From Doris montereyensis (taxonomy: Eukaryota > Mollusca > Gastropoda > Nudibranchia > Dorididae): DNA of 64,000 nucleotides. Both the position numbers and the translations under genes were made by a program. Where the stretch lies: assembly GCA_037039925.1 (NCBI GenBank), contig JAXRKP010000017.1:163501-227500 (forward strand). The letters are read 5' to 3'. The notes beneath the pieces are model-generated. The model was not told the origin of the DNA. It made no database searches and saw only the letters and a program-made list of their open reading frames with translations. Shown one piece after another: positions 1 through 13,400 of this stretch (the stretch's first letter is position 1; each line of letters starts with the position of its first letter).

Positions 1-152
1 TCTTCTAAAAGCTTTGAAATTGAAGTAACTATCATAAAGATAAAACAAATGGCAAATGGATTGAATTGAAAACTTTGATGTATACAAGTGCCCATGCCTT
101 TAAGATGAAAAGAAACTTTTTAAACGTAATGTCTTTCTTTTATTCTGTGCAG

Positions 153-350
153 TCTATTGGCGCCACCTTTGCAGCCATGATTGGAACAGGCATGGTGTGC
201 CGATCCTGCCTTATACCCCGGAATTGGCGCCAAACAGCTGACGTGGCTTTTACACACTGGTGTTATGGGAGCTGTGGTTGCTCTCTTACACTCCTTTGGA
301 GGACCTTTTACTTGTTCGAACGGCTTGGTATACTGCTGGTGTTGTTGGAG
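153..350 (+). CDS. GHITM: GHITM exon with clustered frameshifts
   Basis: The acceptor is AG at 151-152 and the donor GTAATT at 351. The first 18 codons read cleanly (SIGATFAAMIGTGMVCRS). After that the conserved reading (PYTPELAP, then QLTWLLHTGVMGAVVA, then LVRTAWYTAGVVG) can be followed only by changing frame about five times in 198 bases. Two shifts resemble homopolymer length changes (AAA before CAG, TTTT before AC). The final frame joins the next exon in the correct phase (GGA G|GG). Confidence 0.85.
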
Positions 351-1151
351 GTAATTGTAATATTGTAATAAGATAAATTTATCGAAATATGTGCTGTCTT
401 TCACTTTTCCATTTATTTGAAATTGAATTTTCGATATTAAGATCGTTCAGGTGCATTATTTTTATGCACCTGTGTCTTTTCAAACGAAGGTGTGTGATTA
501 GGCCTACAGTATTTTTTTTACTGAGTTCCATTGAAATTTTAAGAAGATGTTAAAACTTCAGCATTAAAGGAAAGTTAATATTTGTTTTGTCAGTTCGTTA
601 TATACAAATATGCTCCAGGAAATTTCTTGTTACACAAGCAAAATTTCAATATACTGTGCCATTGAAAGGCATTTAATTTTCAACCACTTAGTCTCATTTA
701 ACATTTTTTACATTTACAGATTGTTTTTAAGCAAATACAAAACATTTTCTCTGGGTTTGTGCGACATAAGTTCTTATTGTACTGCAAAGATTTTTCTTCT
801 CTGTCAAATGATTTTCCTCTTACAATTAAGGCATGATTTCAGTCTTTATTCAGCTCTGAAGCCCAACATTCATCTTTACTTCTACGGGATCCCTGTATAG
901 AGATATAAGAAATGATAACAGTCTTCCTTAGAAGTTTCATAATACCTGTTTGAAAAAAGTTACATTTGTAAAGGTACCATATGCTAAAATTGAGTAGCCC
1001 GCTATCTAAACTACCTTGTTGTCTCTTGTCTAACTTTCTCACGACAGAAGTGCCAATCATTTTGAGACTTAATTCATAAAATCGCTGTATCTTAGTATTT
1101 GAGGTAAAATAGTTCAAAATTTAGTATTTTGATGTAGACACATAGTTCAAA

Positions 1152-1221
<70 letters not shown>

Positions 1222-4200
1222 TGAGTATTTGGCCTGTTTGTAGATGATCCAGCAACATAAAGATTAGTATTTGATGATTCAGAGTCAGATTCACTTTGGT
1301 ATTTAGAGCTTATTCTTGGGTTGAAAGGAATTTTTCATTTGCAAGAGCCATGAGCATCTACTTTCAATTCCTGGCGAAGGACATACTACCTGATACTGTT
1401 AGTGATGATGTATCTTAGTACAAATAATTTGACTGCACATGTGAGAAATGCTAATGCCAAAAGGTATCTGGAAGTAGTTGAAGTATGAAAAACCTAGGAA
1501 AGTCAATACTGACAAGTGTGCTGTTTGGCTGGCATCAGTCTATTGCCATCATCAGATACCCGTTGGTATGGCTGCGAATGAATTAAACCATAAAACAAAT
1601 TAATAGGGTCTGAGGCTGTATTGCAATGCATAATAGTAACATGTTAAGTGGATGCAAATGAGAGAAGACATTATTATTAATATGAATACAAAATTTTGTA
1701 TCGTACATATTTATATAAATCTTCTGTTTTCCATTTCCCATGTGGGCTAAATTTTTGTTGTTACCTTGTTTTCCTCTTTAATGAAAGTAAAGTGTTTGTT
1801 ACTTTTATCATATGCACTTTGTTCACATTTTGTAATTTGTCTTCAGGGTTGTCAGCTGTTGCCATGTGTGCTCCCTCTGAAAAATTCCTGAACATGGGTG
1901 GAATACTAGGTGCTGGCCTTGGGGTGGTTTTCGTGTCCTCAATTGGTAAGTTGATATTTGTTGTTAATATAATATTGTTATTGTTACGGAATGAGCAGCG
2001 CAAGGACATTTGTGCTTTGGTCCAAGTTGGTATTGAAGAAAAGGGTGTGTTTTCACTCTCCTCTGCTGTGATGTGATTTACTCCTCTGGTCTCTAGATAA
2101 GAATGCTTTTGCAATGTTTTTATAGGCACATTTTAAAAAACTTTATTTTCTACAGAGTGATTTTCATGTCTTATCTTTATGTAAGCAGATGGGTGATTGC
2201 TGAGAGCTCAGGCAAAAAATGCTTTGTTAACTCTATTTACATTGTTTCTGTGACCACACTATGTCTTTGAGATCACCAGTCATGGTAAACAGAATTAAGA
2301 TATATTATCTCTCTCCCTTATGTGTGTGTGTGTGAATTTTCAGTTAGTGATGGAAGAAACGTTAAATGTCAAATCTAGGAATGTTCATTTACTTGTAATT
2401 ATTATGATGTAATATTTTCTTGACAAATAACAAAGTAGTGTAAACATTAGTTTATGTAACGTTTAGTGTAATGTGTCAAGCATGACACCTTGATCTTTCC
2501 ATAAGAATTTAAAAGACAAAAATAGCAAGGTGAAATATTCAATAAACTTCTGAGATCATTATCACTTTCTTTGAGGATACCATTATTTCAAGAAACTGAT
2601 TCCTAAATCTTCTATTCTGTTTCTATCCACCTCACAGATGTGTAGTGTGTTGTCAGGCCTACTGCTGCTACTACTATTACTACTACTCCTACAATAACTT
2701 CTAAACTGCTGCTACTACTACAATATATGGCTACTACTACTCCACTTCTGCTGCTTTAGTACTTTGTATGACAGTAGCCTTTTCATATGTAATGTGCCTA
2801 GATTGTGTTCTTGTACATCTACATGCGCTTTACGGCGATATTGATTATCTCCTTGTAATACTGGCTAAAGTTGTTTCCGTTATATCATATTGTTATAGAG
2901 GCTATATATATATAGGTCATTTTGACCTTACCACTTGCACAACAGTTGGCAGTAAACTGAGGTTTGTGTGCACTTCAAGAAACATAATAAGAGATACTTC
3001 TCACACATTAAGGAATGAAGACTTTAATGAATTAATCTTTATCTTTATCCAAAAAGTGAGACATGAATAAAATAAATGTCAATCCTTTGGACTTATGATG
3101 TTTATTATATTACAGCTACAGTACAGTACCATTATACTCATGGACTAGCAAAACTGTTATATGATTTTTCCCTCTCCTGTATCAGGAAACAGCATTTTAA
3201 TTAAAGTAGTAATGTATATTTGTTGTTTTTCCTTTTAACAATGTAGGTTCTGCTTTCTTCCCACCAACAACTGCTCTTGGTGCTGGTCTCTACTCTATAA
3301 GTATTTACGGTGGCTTGGTCCTCTTCAGCTTGTTTCTGTTGTATGACACACAGAAGATTGTGAAGACGGCTGAGACATATCCACTATATGCTGAACGCCC
3401 TTTCGATCCAGTTAACATGTAAGTTGGACATTAAAGACTAAGATATTAGCTTTGCTTTACACTAAGTCTTTCCTGATATATATTACAATTATGGTTCAGT
3501 TTGCACTGCAGCCAACCGTTCTATTCTCAATGATACTTGACCTGGTTAGACCGAACCCAAATGTTCAACGGCCTAAACTTTCACAAGTTTCAAAGAATCA
3601 ATGGAGGCCTTTCAAAAATCACATTTCAGTCAAGTTATAATGTTAATACTACAGTAGTTGATTGATAAAAGCACACTCTGCATAAACACATGCCTCCATC
3701 TGCGGACCAAATTTTTACTTTATAATACAAAAGTGTTCTCATATACACACAGTATGCATAAAAGCACGTTTTTTCCTAGGCCCAAGGGCGTGCATTTTAT
3801 CCAGTGATCGACTACTGTATCACTCATTCAACTATTCTGACAATTTTAAAAACTTTTGTATTGATTTAAATTCTATGTATGCTTATCATCCAGAAGCACC
3901 TTTTGATTTTATGCAATTTCTTCCCATTTTTTGTTGGCTACATTGTGGTTGAATTGGAAGGTGTTGTCAGTAGATGGCAAGAAACATATACATGTATTCA
4001 TGTATGTGTTTTCTACAAAGGGTTTTATACCTTTGAGAAGGTCAAGAACCACAGGTTTACTATTTTAAATTTATTAAGGATCGCTTTAGTTTAACCCACT
4101 GCTGCTCAATGTGCCTGAATGTGACTAGACCGATAACGAAAATACTGATGTATTTTTGGAGAGTGAATTAAAGCAAAAGTATTTATATACTCAAGCTAAA

Positions 4201-5035
4201 TAACTTCACTGGTTATCAAACCGGTAACTGTTTAAGACGGCGAAATTTCTTGACAAGTACACGCATGTGTACCTGCTGTAGAAGTTGAAGGGCGTTTACT
4301 CAATTCCTTGTGGAATGAAGATTTTAGGCAGCATTTTAAGCCACTTATAATGCAAGTTTTAATAGTTTAGTGAATCGGATTTTGATGTGAGTTTGAAAAT
4401 GACAGCAATTTAGATCTAAAACGATCAAGAAAAAATCTACTGCTGAGTGGTCTATTAAACTTGAGCAATGTCATATAAAGGATGTATGTCATATATCAAA
4501 TGAAAAAGAAATGCAAATCTAAAAAAAAGTATTTATTAAACTTATTTCCAGTAGTACATGTACAAGAAATATTTTACTGACATTTGACAATATGTCTTGC
4601 ACGAGTTACTTCCCTTGCTTGGACAAATAGCTTAATAAAGTCTTGCACTTGGATGGCCATGAGTTAAATATTTTGTGAATAACATTAACAACAAACCTGA
4701 GTTACAAGAAAAAGATGAATAGAAAATGTTTTGGACACTTTTCAAATATAAATCATATGATATAAGAACACCTCATTGTTCTTTCTTCACCAGTGTTAAT
4801 GTACATAAAACAACAAAAAATTACTACATGCATCCCCTTTCATGTAAATTTAATCCATTTTTTAATAATAGGCACCTGATGAAATGAGTACCGCTGAATT
4901 TTATTTTTAACTTCACTTAGTTACAGGCTTTCTTTTCTCTCTTTTTTCAGGAGCATAGGAATTTATCTGGACACGTTGAACATCTTCATTCGTATTGCTA
5001 TGATGTTAGCAGGTGGTGGCAATAGACGCAAATGA
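153..5035 (+). CDS. GHITM: GHITM/MICS1, 3' four exons (partial, spliced)
   Basis: Growth-hormone-inducible transmembrane protein, a Bax-inhibitor-1-family multipass protein of the inner mitochondrial membrane linked to cristae organisation and cytochrome c retention (family knowledge). Recognised exons are 153-350, 1847-1945, 3247-3418 and 4951-5035. All have canonical AG/GT borders and their phases join correctly. Signatures include IGATFAAMIGTGM, AMCAPSEKFLNMG, FPPTTALGAGLYS, YGGLVLFSLFLLYDTQK and YLDTLNIFIRIAMMLAGGG, ending NRRK then TGA. These match the C-terminal two thirds of animal GHITM; the mitochondrial targeting region and first helices lie before base 1. The first exon contains several single-base frameshifts whereas the other three are clean. 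Identification is firm; whether the frameshifts are biological is doubtful. Confidence 0.92.
1155..1220. repeat. (TA)n microsatellite
   Basis: Continuous TA dinucleotides in the GHITM intron, with one G interruption near the end. Confidence 0.95.
1847..1945 (+). CDS. GHITM: GHITM exon (AMCAPSEKFLNMG)
   Basis: 99 nt, open throughout, between acceptor CTTCAG and donor GTAAGT. It encodes LSAVAMCAPSEKFLNMGG followed by a glycine- and valine-rich membrane segment ending FVSSIG. This is the best-conserved stretch of the family. Confidence 0.93.
3247..3418 (+). CDS. GHITM: GHITM exon (PPTT loop, YDTQK)
   Basis: 172 nt, open, between TGTAG and GTAAGT. It encodes SAFFPPTTALGAGLYS, a membrane helix GGLVLFSLFLLYDTQK, and a polar stretch ending DPVNM. 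The last codon is split AT|G with the next exon. Confidence 0.93.
3652..3817. mobile_element. Short MITE with CAGTAGT termini, copy 1 (GHITM intron)
   Basis: A 166-bp element flanked by TA on both sides. The left end begins CAGTAGTTGATTGATAAA and the right end, on the other strand, begins CAGTAGTCGATCACTGGATA. The internal sequence (tgcataaacaca, agtgttctcata, tgcataaaagcac, cccaagggcg) is shared with the copy at 8655-8836. TA target duplication and CAGT ends fit pogo/Tigger-type non-autonomous elements (inference). Confidence 0.75.
4951..5035 (+). CDS. GHITM: GHITM terminal coding exon
   Basis: Preceded by a strong polypyrimidine tract and TTTTTTCAG. It encodes SIGIYLDTLNIFIRIAMM then LAGGGNRRK and a TGA stop at 5033-5035, matching the C-terminus of animal GHITM. 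Confidence 0.93.
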
Positions 5036-5170
5036 GATTTTTAACTCAACATCAACTATGATCATTTGTAAGCTATTCCTGTGTGATACCATCTGAAATA
5101 CATCAAAGCTTTTGTGCTTTCATGAATATTAGGTTGTTTTTTTAATTTCTATTTCTAGTTGCTAGTTTTT

Positions 5171-5176
5171 AATAAA
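5171..5176 (+). promoter_or_regulatory. Candidate GHITM polyadenylation signal
   Basis: AATAAA 136 bases after the GHITM stop. This is the first canonical hexamer after the stop. Later AT-rich sequence could offer alternatives, so the 3' end is not fixed by this alone. Confidence 0.5.
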
Positions 5177-6313
5177 TTTATATATGCTTTCATTTTCAAA
5201 ACACATACTGAAAATTATCATTGAGCTTACATGCTCGATAGATATCCAGTGACTATGACTAAGAATGTTATGATAACGAGTGTACAATAAGAACCATTTC
5301 AAACTTGTCTTAAACTTCACTAATTGAGTAGTTTCCAGTTTCGTCTTAAAAGTTACAAATATTTTTTTTCCTCAAAGATCTCAAATCAATTTTTTGAATT
5401 CTGAAATTACTGAATCTCTAGTCTAATGAGCTTGACGATTAAAGACTACATTGAGTTTCATGTTCCTTCCTCCTTCTTTTCTTAATATAACTCATTCTTT
5501 TCATTATTTATATAAAACATGGCATCATGATAAATAACTGGTCATTGTTTTGTATGTCAAAAGAAAGACAAGGATTTTGAATAGCAGGAATATAAGTGTG
5601 TCTAGAATTTACCTCCAACTCCCAAGTGATATTTTTGATATGAATTATAATTTCAAATGGTGCGTCAAGATGGACTGATACTGATACTGATACTGATAGT
5701 GATGTATTCAAAATACATGTATTGTAAATTTCAGACAATGTTGCGTTCTTCATTTTTAAGCCTGGCAATATTATTTTGTGAAATGGCCCTTTGCGAAATC
5801 ATTCTTTGTTTTCATATCTAATGTTTATGTTGTGCATTGAAATGTTGTGATTGATAATTTGAAAAAAGACTTAAAAACTGAAAAAATAACTCTGAATTAT
5901 TCTGTTTCAGTACATTTTGACACAATTTTATTTGTTATCGCCTATCTTTTTTAATCCACTGCTATTGAAGTTAAATATCCCAGGGAATATATGTGTATGA
6001 CACAGATGCAGTACATATTCTTTCTCATTATCGTATTTATTAAAAAAACTTTTTATTAGATTCTTAATTCCATGTGCATTTCTTTGTCCCTTAAATACTT
6101 TTATCAAAAGGTAAAGATTGTAAATACATTTGTAAAAAAACAGATTTCATGAATTAAATATGTTGACATTTGTGATTTGAGTTGGGTTTCTTTTTTTCAT
6201 TTGTAGTTCTCTACATTTTTTAAATCTGTATCTCAACTTGATGAATGTGTGAACTAACATTGGGAATCCATTTACCTTTGTATTCAATTTGTATCCAACT
6301 TTTATGTTGATTT

Positions 6314-6329
6314 GGGGGGGGGGGGGGGG
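6314..6329. repeat. G homopolymer
   Basis: Sixteen consecutive G. Possible quadruplex or length-uncertain run. Confidence 0.9.
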
Positions 6330-8654
6330 ATGGATGCACCAGGTCTAGTCTTCCATTTATTTAATTTAAAAAAACAATACATTTTTTCAACATAGATGTT
6401 TGCTTTAAATCCTTCCATCTCATCTTTTTTCATCGAAAGGATGAGGGGAAAAAGGGGTGGGGAGACACAGATTTATCATATTTAAAACACATGGGTATTC
6501 ATTATTAACCCCTGGCGTTTTTAATAGACCGGAGCATGCATCATGATCGGACAAGGTGAGAACAGTTTTATTGCTCCCGTCTTGCATTGGCTGTATCCAT
6601 TGTGCCTTCAGGTCTTCGTGGCGAGCAATGGTCAATCCGCCCGCGCGCTCGCCACCTCAGTGCTAAAGAGCTGAATGGTTTCCAGGTTTTCCTTATTTCT
6701 TGCATTAAATTTTTCGTAAATGTTGAATTTCTGCACCATACTGGATGAACTCCCTTGGAGATCCCCCGCCCCCAATTTGTTGCTCCCCGACCTACTTTCG
6801 CCTAAATGCTCATTTTCTCTGCTTCCCAAGCACCAGGCATTTGGCGGTCACTACTGTAATACTTTCAGGCTCACTACTTACAGAATTTACCGTTTGATGA
6901 TATCATGGATCCCAGCTTGATTTCAAGCCAAACGTCTCCATTCAGTCTGGGCCTAGGCCTAACAGAGGCCATGATGGGTTTTGATTAGGAAGCAACTAGA
7001 CATTCTAATACAAAATTGAATGGGCTTTCTTGTGTGCTTGTTTTTCAGATGTATTGTGTGCAAGTTGCTTTATGGAGCATCTAAACACTTTAAACACCTC
7101 GAATGAGCTCCCCAAGCCGTAATACACCATAAGGAAAAATGGTATCATTGTAAAAAGTTCATTTTTAGCACAATCTGATTCGACCAATCAGAGCCCATCT
7201 CATCATTCGTGGAGCAAGCATGCAACGTTAATAAAAAGGTGTTTGCGACCTGATTTCTTCCTGGCTCCTCACTGGCTTTCCTCAAATATACCACCCTAGT
7301 TTGCTAAAAGTATGAGAGCATATTGTATCACATTTGCTACCACAACACATGGTTGGAACCATTTGAATAGAGCTTTCAGTGGTATAACCCAGAGTATAAG
7401 CCATATTATGTTACTAGTAATACTACATTGTAAACAGAGGGGACAAGGTGAGGATGGAAATACTGGAGGATTTGGACTACCTACTCTTTGCAATTTTTGG
7501 CCTTTAGAAGATACAAATTTAATACAATGGGGGAAGTAAATGAGAGAACTTCACAAGACACCATTGTCATCAAGTTTTATTCATATGATCTAAACACACA
7601 TATCATAGCAAATAAACCATGGTACTGGCTCTTGAGAAACAGAAAACTGGATTACAATATTAAAAAAAAAACAACAACAGAATTGTCTACAGTAAACTGT
7701 AAATCTGAGAATTGAAAGCAAATCTGTAGCTTCTTTGGTCACTTTTGTTACAAACACAAGTATAAATGGGCACGTGAAAGTGTTAAAAAATAAAAATAAG
7801 TTGCTCTCATATTCATAGTGCATTCCATTCACGCCAATGTCAAACCTATCAAATATTATTTTATATTTTTTTCACATCATGAAGTCCTTTCGTGTCTTTG
7901 TCTTTGCTGTGAGTCTTTTCTCTGTCACGTCTTTTTGCCATCCTCTGACTTAGAATTGGTCTCTTTCTTTACAGTCAGTATAGTGTTCATGCAGTTGAGG
8001 CATTCATCAGGTGAGTTCTGGGGAGAAAGTAATCATTTAATTTATGTGAAGGAATACTTCTTGGTATCTTACCCCTTAATTTAACAGGGCCATATGTCAA
8101 GTAGTTTGAAGTAGTAAGTAGGCCTACACTGATATCATCCCAATGTAAGGACGATAACTCTTGCAAACTTTTGGACCACACTCACAAAAATCTCGACAGC
8201 AAAGAAAGTCAAGGACATAATCACTTCCAACTAAATTCTATAAAAAGTTAAATAATATATTTTCAGTCAAAATGATAAGAAATGGTTTTATTGGCAAAAT
8301 AAAACTAATAAAATGCTCAAAATTGGGGGACCAGTGCAAATCATGTCTGACAGAACTACTTTCACTTTCACTATCAATGTTTTCATTATTTGAGTTCAAC
8401 ACATCATTCTATCAGTATCCAGATCTAGATCTGGCACAGAATCATTAGCATAATCAAGACTGATATTGATTTCTTCATTGTCCTCAACAGGAGAACCAAT
8501 ATTATGAATTTGAAGAGACCTTGGGTTGCCGTTAAAACCTATCTTTAAAAAAATCAGATCTATTTTGAGAGTTGCACAACAGAGTACACATTGGGATGAT
8601 TCAGTTCAAACAGGAAATGTCAAAAATAGGAAAGAACGAAGCATATATTAGGTA

Positions 8655-8836
8655 CAGTAGTCGCTGGATAAAGCACACTTCATAAATGCACACTCTGCAT
8701 AAACACACGCCTACATAATATGCTGACCGAATATTTACTACATAATAATAAAAGTGTTCTCATAAACACACGGTATGCATAAAAGCACAATTTTTCCCTG
8801 CGCCCAAAGGGCGTTTCATTTATTCGGCAACTACTG
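8655..8836. mobile_element. Short MITE with CAGTAGT termini, copy 2 (intergenic)
   Basis: A 182-bp relative of the element at 3652-3817, also flanked by TA. The left end reads CAGTAGTCGCTGGATAAAG and the right end ...GGCAACTACTG. It keeps the same order of internal blocks with small indels. There is no coding capacity. Confidence 0.75.
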
Positions 8837-10012
8837 TATTTGATAACGGGCAGCAGCAGGCAATGCGGGATAATACATTATCGGTAATGTGACAAATTAA
8901 GGGTTAACAGGTGAAATTAGGCAAGCATAGCCTATTTTTGTAAAATAAACAATTTTAGTCATTTTTTGCAGTAAAGTGGGGTTTTTTTGCTTTTGAGTAA
9001 CTGTCAAAATACAGTCATTCTATATCATTGAAAAGTTTGTAGCGTCCTTCGTTGCCATAGAAATGGCCGCTATCTTGGATTTCGACCCAATTTTCAAAAT
9101 CTATCTCCTCCTTAGTTATGAATAAATTCACTCAAAACCTGTGCAGATAGTCTTTTCCATTCAATATCTAAAGAGTAATGTCGGATTTTATAAAAATATT
9201 TTGGATAGTTTTTTTTTTTAATGAATTTTTGAAAATACTATATATCATGAATGTACAAAAACAGCATTTTTATTAATAAAAAAATTCTCTCAAAAAGTTA
9301 ACAATATATTTAAAAAACCGACGTCATTCTATTAACATTGTCAAGAGGAATCTGTGTGCCAAATATAATACAAATCGTTCAGTTAATGGTGGAGGAGATG
9401 TAATTTTTGTGTTAAAAAACTACATTTCGAAAAAAATGCAAGTAAAAAAATTAAAAGAAAATAACACAAAACAAACGCTCAGACGGGTTTCCCTTGTTGA
9501 AGCAGCCCCTTACTCGTTCGACATTCTCTGGCATTGTTACTAATGTAAAGAGGATTATAAATCTAGGTTTAGATGTGCACTGTTATGAAAACAGACGTCA
9601 AAATGACAAGTTTTTTTTCTTTTTCCTCTACATCATATGCTTGTGCGCGTGTTAACATACACACACGTGCAACATCTCTTACATCTAACAAAATGGGCGA
9701 AGTGTGATCAGTGTTGGCAGAAACAAAGTCAACTCGGTATTGCCACATTTGGTGATTAACCGCAAACACACAGGTTTTTACTGCCATCCTCTCAGTCAGC
9801 GTTAGGGTAATTTACGTCAAAATTTTGATTGTTTTTAACTATCCTCGATTACAAAATATTTTGTAAAAAAAAAATGATACGTCTATGTACATTTTTCTGC
9901 CATGAGCTTGTAGATAAATGATCGTTCTACCCGAATATGCAAAGATGAGAAAATCAACCTTTTGATCCAAAAACTTGCCAGTCCAAGTGGTTCCCCAGAA
10001 AGTCCCAAACAT

Positions 10013-10018
10013 TTTATT
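10013..10018 (-). promoter_or_regulatory. Candidate CCAR1 polyadenylation signal
   Basis: AATAAA on the minus strand (plus TTTATT), 255 bases beyond the last recognised CCAR1 exon. Other AT-rich matches exist, so this is only a candidate. Confidence 0.35.
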
Positions 10019-10272
10019 TAATTCACAATACAAGGGTGAGAACTCAGGAATATTTTCGACATTGGGTAAGGCCTCACAAGGTTTTCTGTTTCATGTATAG
10101 AAATTTGTCATAACAGCGACATGGCACCTTTCCCTAGTTGTCTTGTTATAAATAAAATTTATATTGCTCTTCCCATCATACAACGGTAGTGAGCCTTCTT
10201 GAAAGCAAATATTCAAATATTGAACAAAGGTGAAAATGCAGCACTACGTCTATAAACGTTGTTCAGACTTAC

Positions 10273-10429
10273 TTGGAATCAGAAGCATGATGATGCCATT
10301 CTTTGTTGAGGGTTTCAGCCGTTGAAAATTTGACCCTCTCCTGATCTAAATCTTTTCTTGTCTTGTGAAGATCTTGTTCAACTTTGTTGTAACTGTCCTC
10401 TTTTTGCAAGAGTGAACTTTTTACAGATT
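10273..10429 (-). CDS. CCAR1: CCAR1 exon (C-terminal coiled coil)
   Basis: Encodes SVKSSLLQKEDSYNKVEQDL, HKTRKDLDQERVKFSTAETL and NKEWHHHASDS with heptad-like leucine spacing. The donor GTAAGT at 10267-10272 implies a further short exon. An AATAAA on this strand at 10013-10018 could mark the 3' end. Confidence 0.85.
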
Positions 10430-13400
10430 CTGTGCAAAAGGAAAAATGCAAAATTGTTTTTATAGAAAAGTATCGTGACATGTCCTGTCCAAAGGTGAAG
10501 TTCTACTTCATGCTATAAAAACTGGAGGTACGCTCTGTCTCTATGGGCTGGGCATAAATGCCTTAAAACATGAAAACCTTCAAGCATCATAATGGTAGCC
10601 GGATAAAGGTTGACCCTATCCCATACAATTAAATAACAATAACAATGAAACACAAAATTTAGTATCATGTTCTTCTAGATTGATAGAAGAGCTTTTAAAA
10701 CCAATTTCAAATGCTATCCGATGTTTTCCCCCCATTTTTAAAAATAGCTTTTCTTCTCTCAATATTGATACCAATATCATGTGACATATCTTGTGAAGCA
10801 GAGAATTTAGTTTACTTACTGAGCTCTTCTGTTAAATCTGTTACATTCTTCTCAAGTGCTGTTCTGGACTTATCACTGCGATCTAGTCTCTGCATTAGGG
10901 ATTCTATATCAAGCAATGCCCCCTTGTAGTAAATGAAGCCAGGGTTGTCTCCCTCCTCCTGACCTGTTGCTGCTATTGAATTTGACTCGGTCTTGGCTCC
11001 AGAAAGTTCTAAGAGTTTTATAAGCTTTCTCTGTTACCTTTCGTAGAAGGAGAGAAACAAAACAAATAAGGTTTATTGCATGAGAAACGTAAGCTTTGAA
11101 AAACCAAGAATTAAAAATATATATGTAAGAAACGAACATGAAGCCTATAGATTAACCAGAGACAAGAGGTCCAGGCCTTACAGACTGCATGCTATGAAGT
11201 CTTTTGTATAGTATAAACCACAGAGAAAATGAAGAGGAGGTGATGAAGCCATCTTGATTAGAGAGACTACATGTTAAAAAGTCTATATAGACCTACATGG
11301 GAAGATGGGCCATGCATCACTACCTCAGCTCTTTTCCTCATACTGTAAACAAACAAATCAAATCCCTTAGAAAGAAATTTGAAATGCATTGAGCAATGTG
11401 ATACAAGTTTTAAACTCTGTTGTGCAACTCTCACTAAATTACTTCCATACTGTATATGTTAAAGGCTGCTAAACGTGAGTCTATCAAGGGACTGATGTTT
11501 TAGTTTTAGTCCAGTGTATTATGACAACACAGTCTCCAGTGAATGATGTATTTTGTCACTTAGCAGGGAAAGAGCAGGAGCTCAGATTTTTCTCATGTTC
11601 AATTTCCTTAGTTTCAAGTTTCAGCACTGATACAGTCCAACAGCAAAAAAAACCTGATATCATTGGTTGCAACAAGCTGTGGTTTGTTTTAATTAAATCA
11701 TAAAAAAAGCCAGAAACAAAGAAACTTGGGTAATTGTTGAAATTTAAAATCAATAGTTTAGAAATTTCTTAAGTTCACAGGATGAGCTGATGGCAAGATG
11801 ATCTCAATGCTAAAGGAGATATTGAGACAGGCTTGGTGTGGGAAATTTGTTGATCTAGCAACATGTGAAATTGGAAGAAATAGAATCTGTGTTGGAACAA
11901 ATGGGAGCAATGATCTAGTTGATACAAAATATTGATAAAATTTAAAATGGTATCATGAAAAAAAAGAAGGTAGCATACTGCCACAAATGTAGAACTCAAA
12001 ATCTTTTATGAACTCATACAGTTTTTCACTCACGATTATCACTAGAAATTTTCACTAAAAACAAAAGCTCATGAATGAGATCTTATTTTAGGGACTTACC
12101 AAACTTTTTACGAGTAAATTCGGAGGAAATTTTCTACAAGATCAGGGGCAAACGGTTCCAATCATACTTTAATAGAATCAATACAAATTTATCATATGAG
12201 CAACTCATTACACGTGTGGCTGAGTGATTAGGCTGCCAGACTGGGGATCATGAGATCCTTGGTTTTCCAACATTGTGTTCCTTGGGAAAAATACGAAACA
12301 TACATTTCTCAACTCTACCCAAACGCAAATGCGTACAAGCACTAGCTTGGGAGTAAAAATCTGCATCAGACTAGTGTCCAGACCAGGAGGTGATTATCGT
12401 CACTTGTTCTGCTTCATGTTACTGAAACCGGGATAGGCTCTGCTGCTCTATGGGCTGTAACAGCCTTGAAGTAACTTTTGAAGGAACTTATTCCACTCTG
12501 CGTTGAGCAAAATTACCTCTGGCCAGTTGATCTACATCAGGCTTTAAGTGAATTTCACTTTCTTCACCCTCCTCAAGTTGATCATTGTCCGCCGCCTCAG
12601 CGTTGTCGGTCAATTTCCGATACTTGAAATTCTCCTGTGAGTCACTTTCTGTAGCAGTTTCTTAATCTGGCAGGGATACATACAACAAGAGAATGCTACA
12701 CTAAAAAATTTGACAAATGAAAATAAAACAAAGGGAATGGAAGCTGAAATCCAACACTAACAGTAAGGGAGAAGGTGAATTGGACATATTGATGTGTGTA
12801 GACCTACAAAAAGCTATGACAATAATCTATACTTTATGATTAAGAAGCTACTAAAATAAGAATTGTATAATAAATGATTGCCTGCAATAAAATGTTCATT
12901 GTCACAACATGTAATTTCTAATCAATATACATGAACTCAATCCCTCCCGAACTGACATGATGACTTTAATCTTATCACTATGCGAATACCTCTCCTTTTA
13001 ATTTTTCAACGGATAAAAAAATAATTTAGGGTCATCAGTAGCCTAAATTAAGTCTGTTAATTTACTTGATACATGGTCATCACCATATAAATGCATCACA
13101 TTTCACGTATGAAAACTGAAATGCTTGAATAAAGGTATGTGTTAAAAATTGATGATTCAAAAAAGGAGGAAAATACAAAATGTCATAAGCAAAAATTTTT
13201 AAAAATATAAATTAACATACTTTAATGACTCATACAAGGCAAACTAAGAGGAAATGTGATTCTACACTGTTTTGCAAACATTTGTTTACCTGGGCTCTTG
13301 ACAATTTAAGACCCAACGTATGAATTATGTCCTCTGTGTCTTTGTCGCTAAGATACCCACAATGATTTTGATCAAAATAAGAAAAGGCTAGAAGAAGTGC

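Larger units (their letters stand above)
5177..10266. other. Intergenic block between GHITM and CCAR1 3' ends
   Basis: I find no recognisable gene here. It holds AT-rich sequence, a G-run at 6314-6329, a small CpG-rich patch near 6630-6660 and the MITE at 8655-8836. Both flanking genes end towards this block (tail-to-tail), so it should contain their 3' untranslated regions. Confidence 0.6.

Noticed and set aside
153..350. GHITM as a processed or decayed pseudogene
   Set aside because: Introns with good splice sites are present, and three of four exons are unbroken with conserved residues.
6420..6920. Possible gene at a CpG-rich patch
   Set aside because: Short overlapping frames on both strands with no domain or splice evidence.
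8240..8660. Acidic minus-strand sequence resembling a piggyBac transposase N-terminus
   Set aside because: Only acidic low-complexity similarity; no catalytic block or terminal repeats found.
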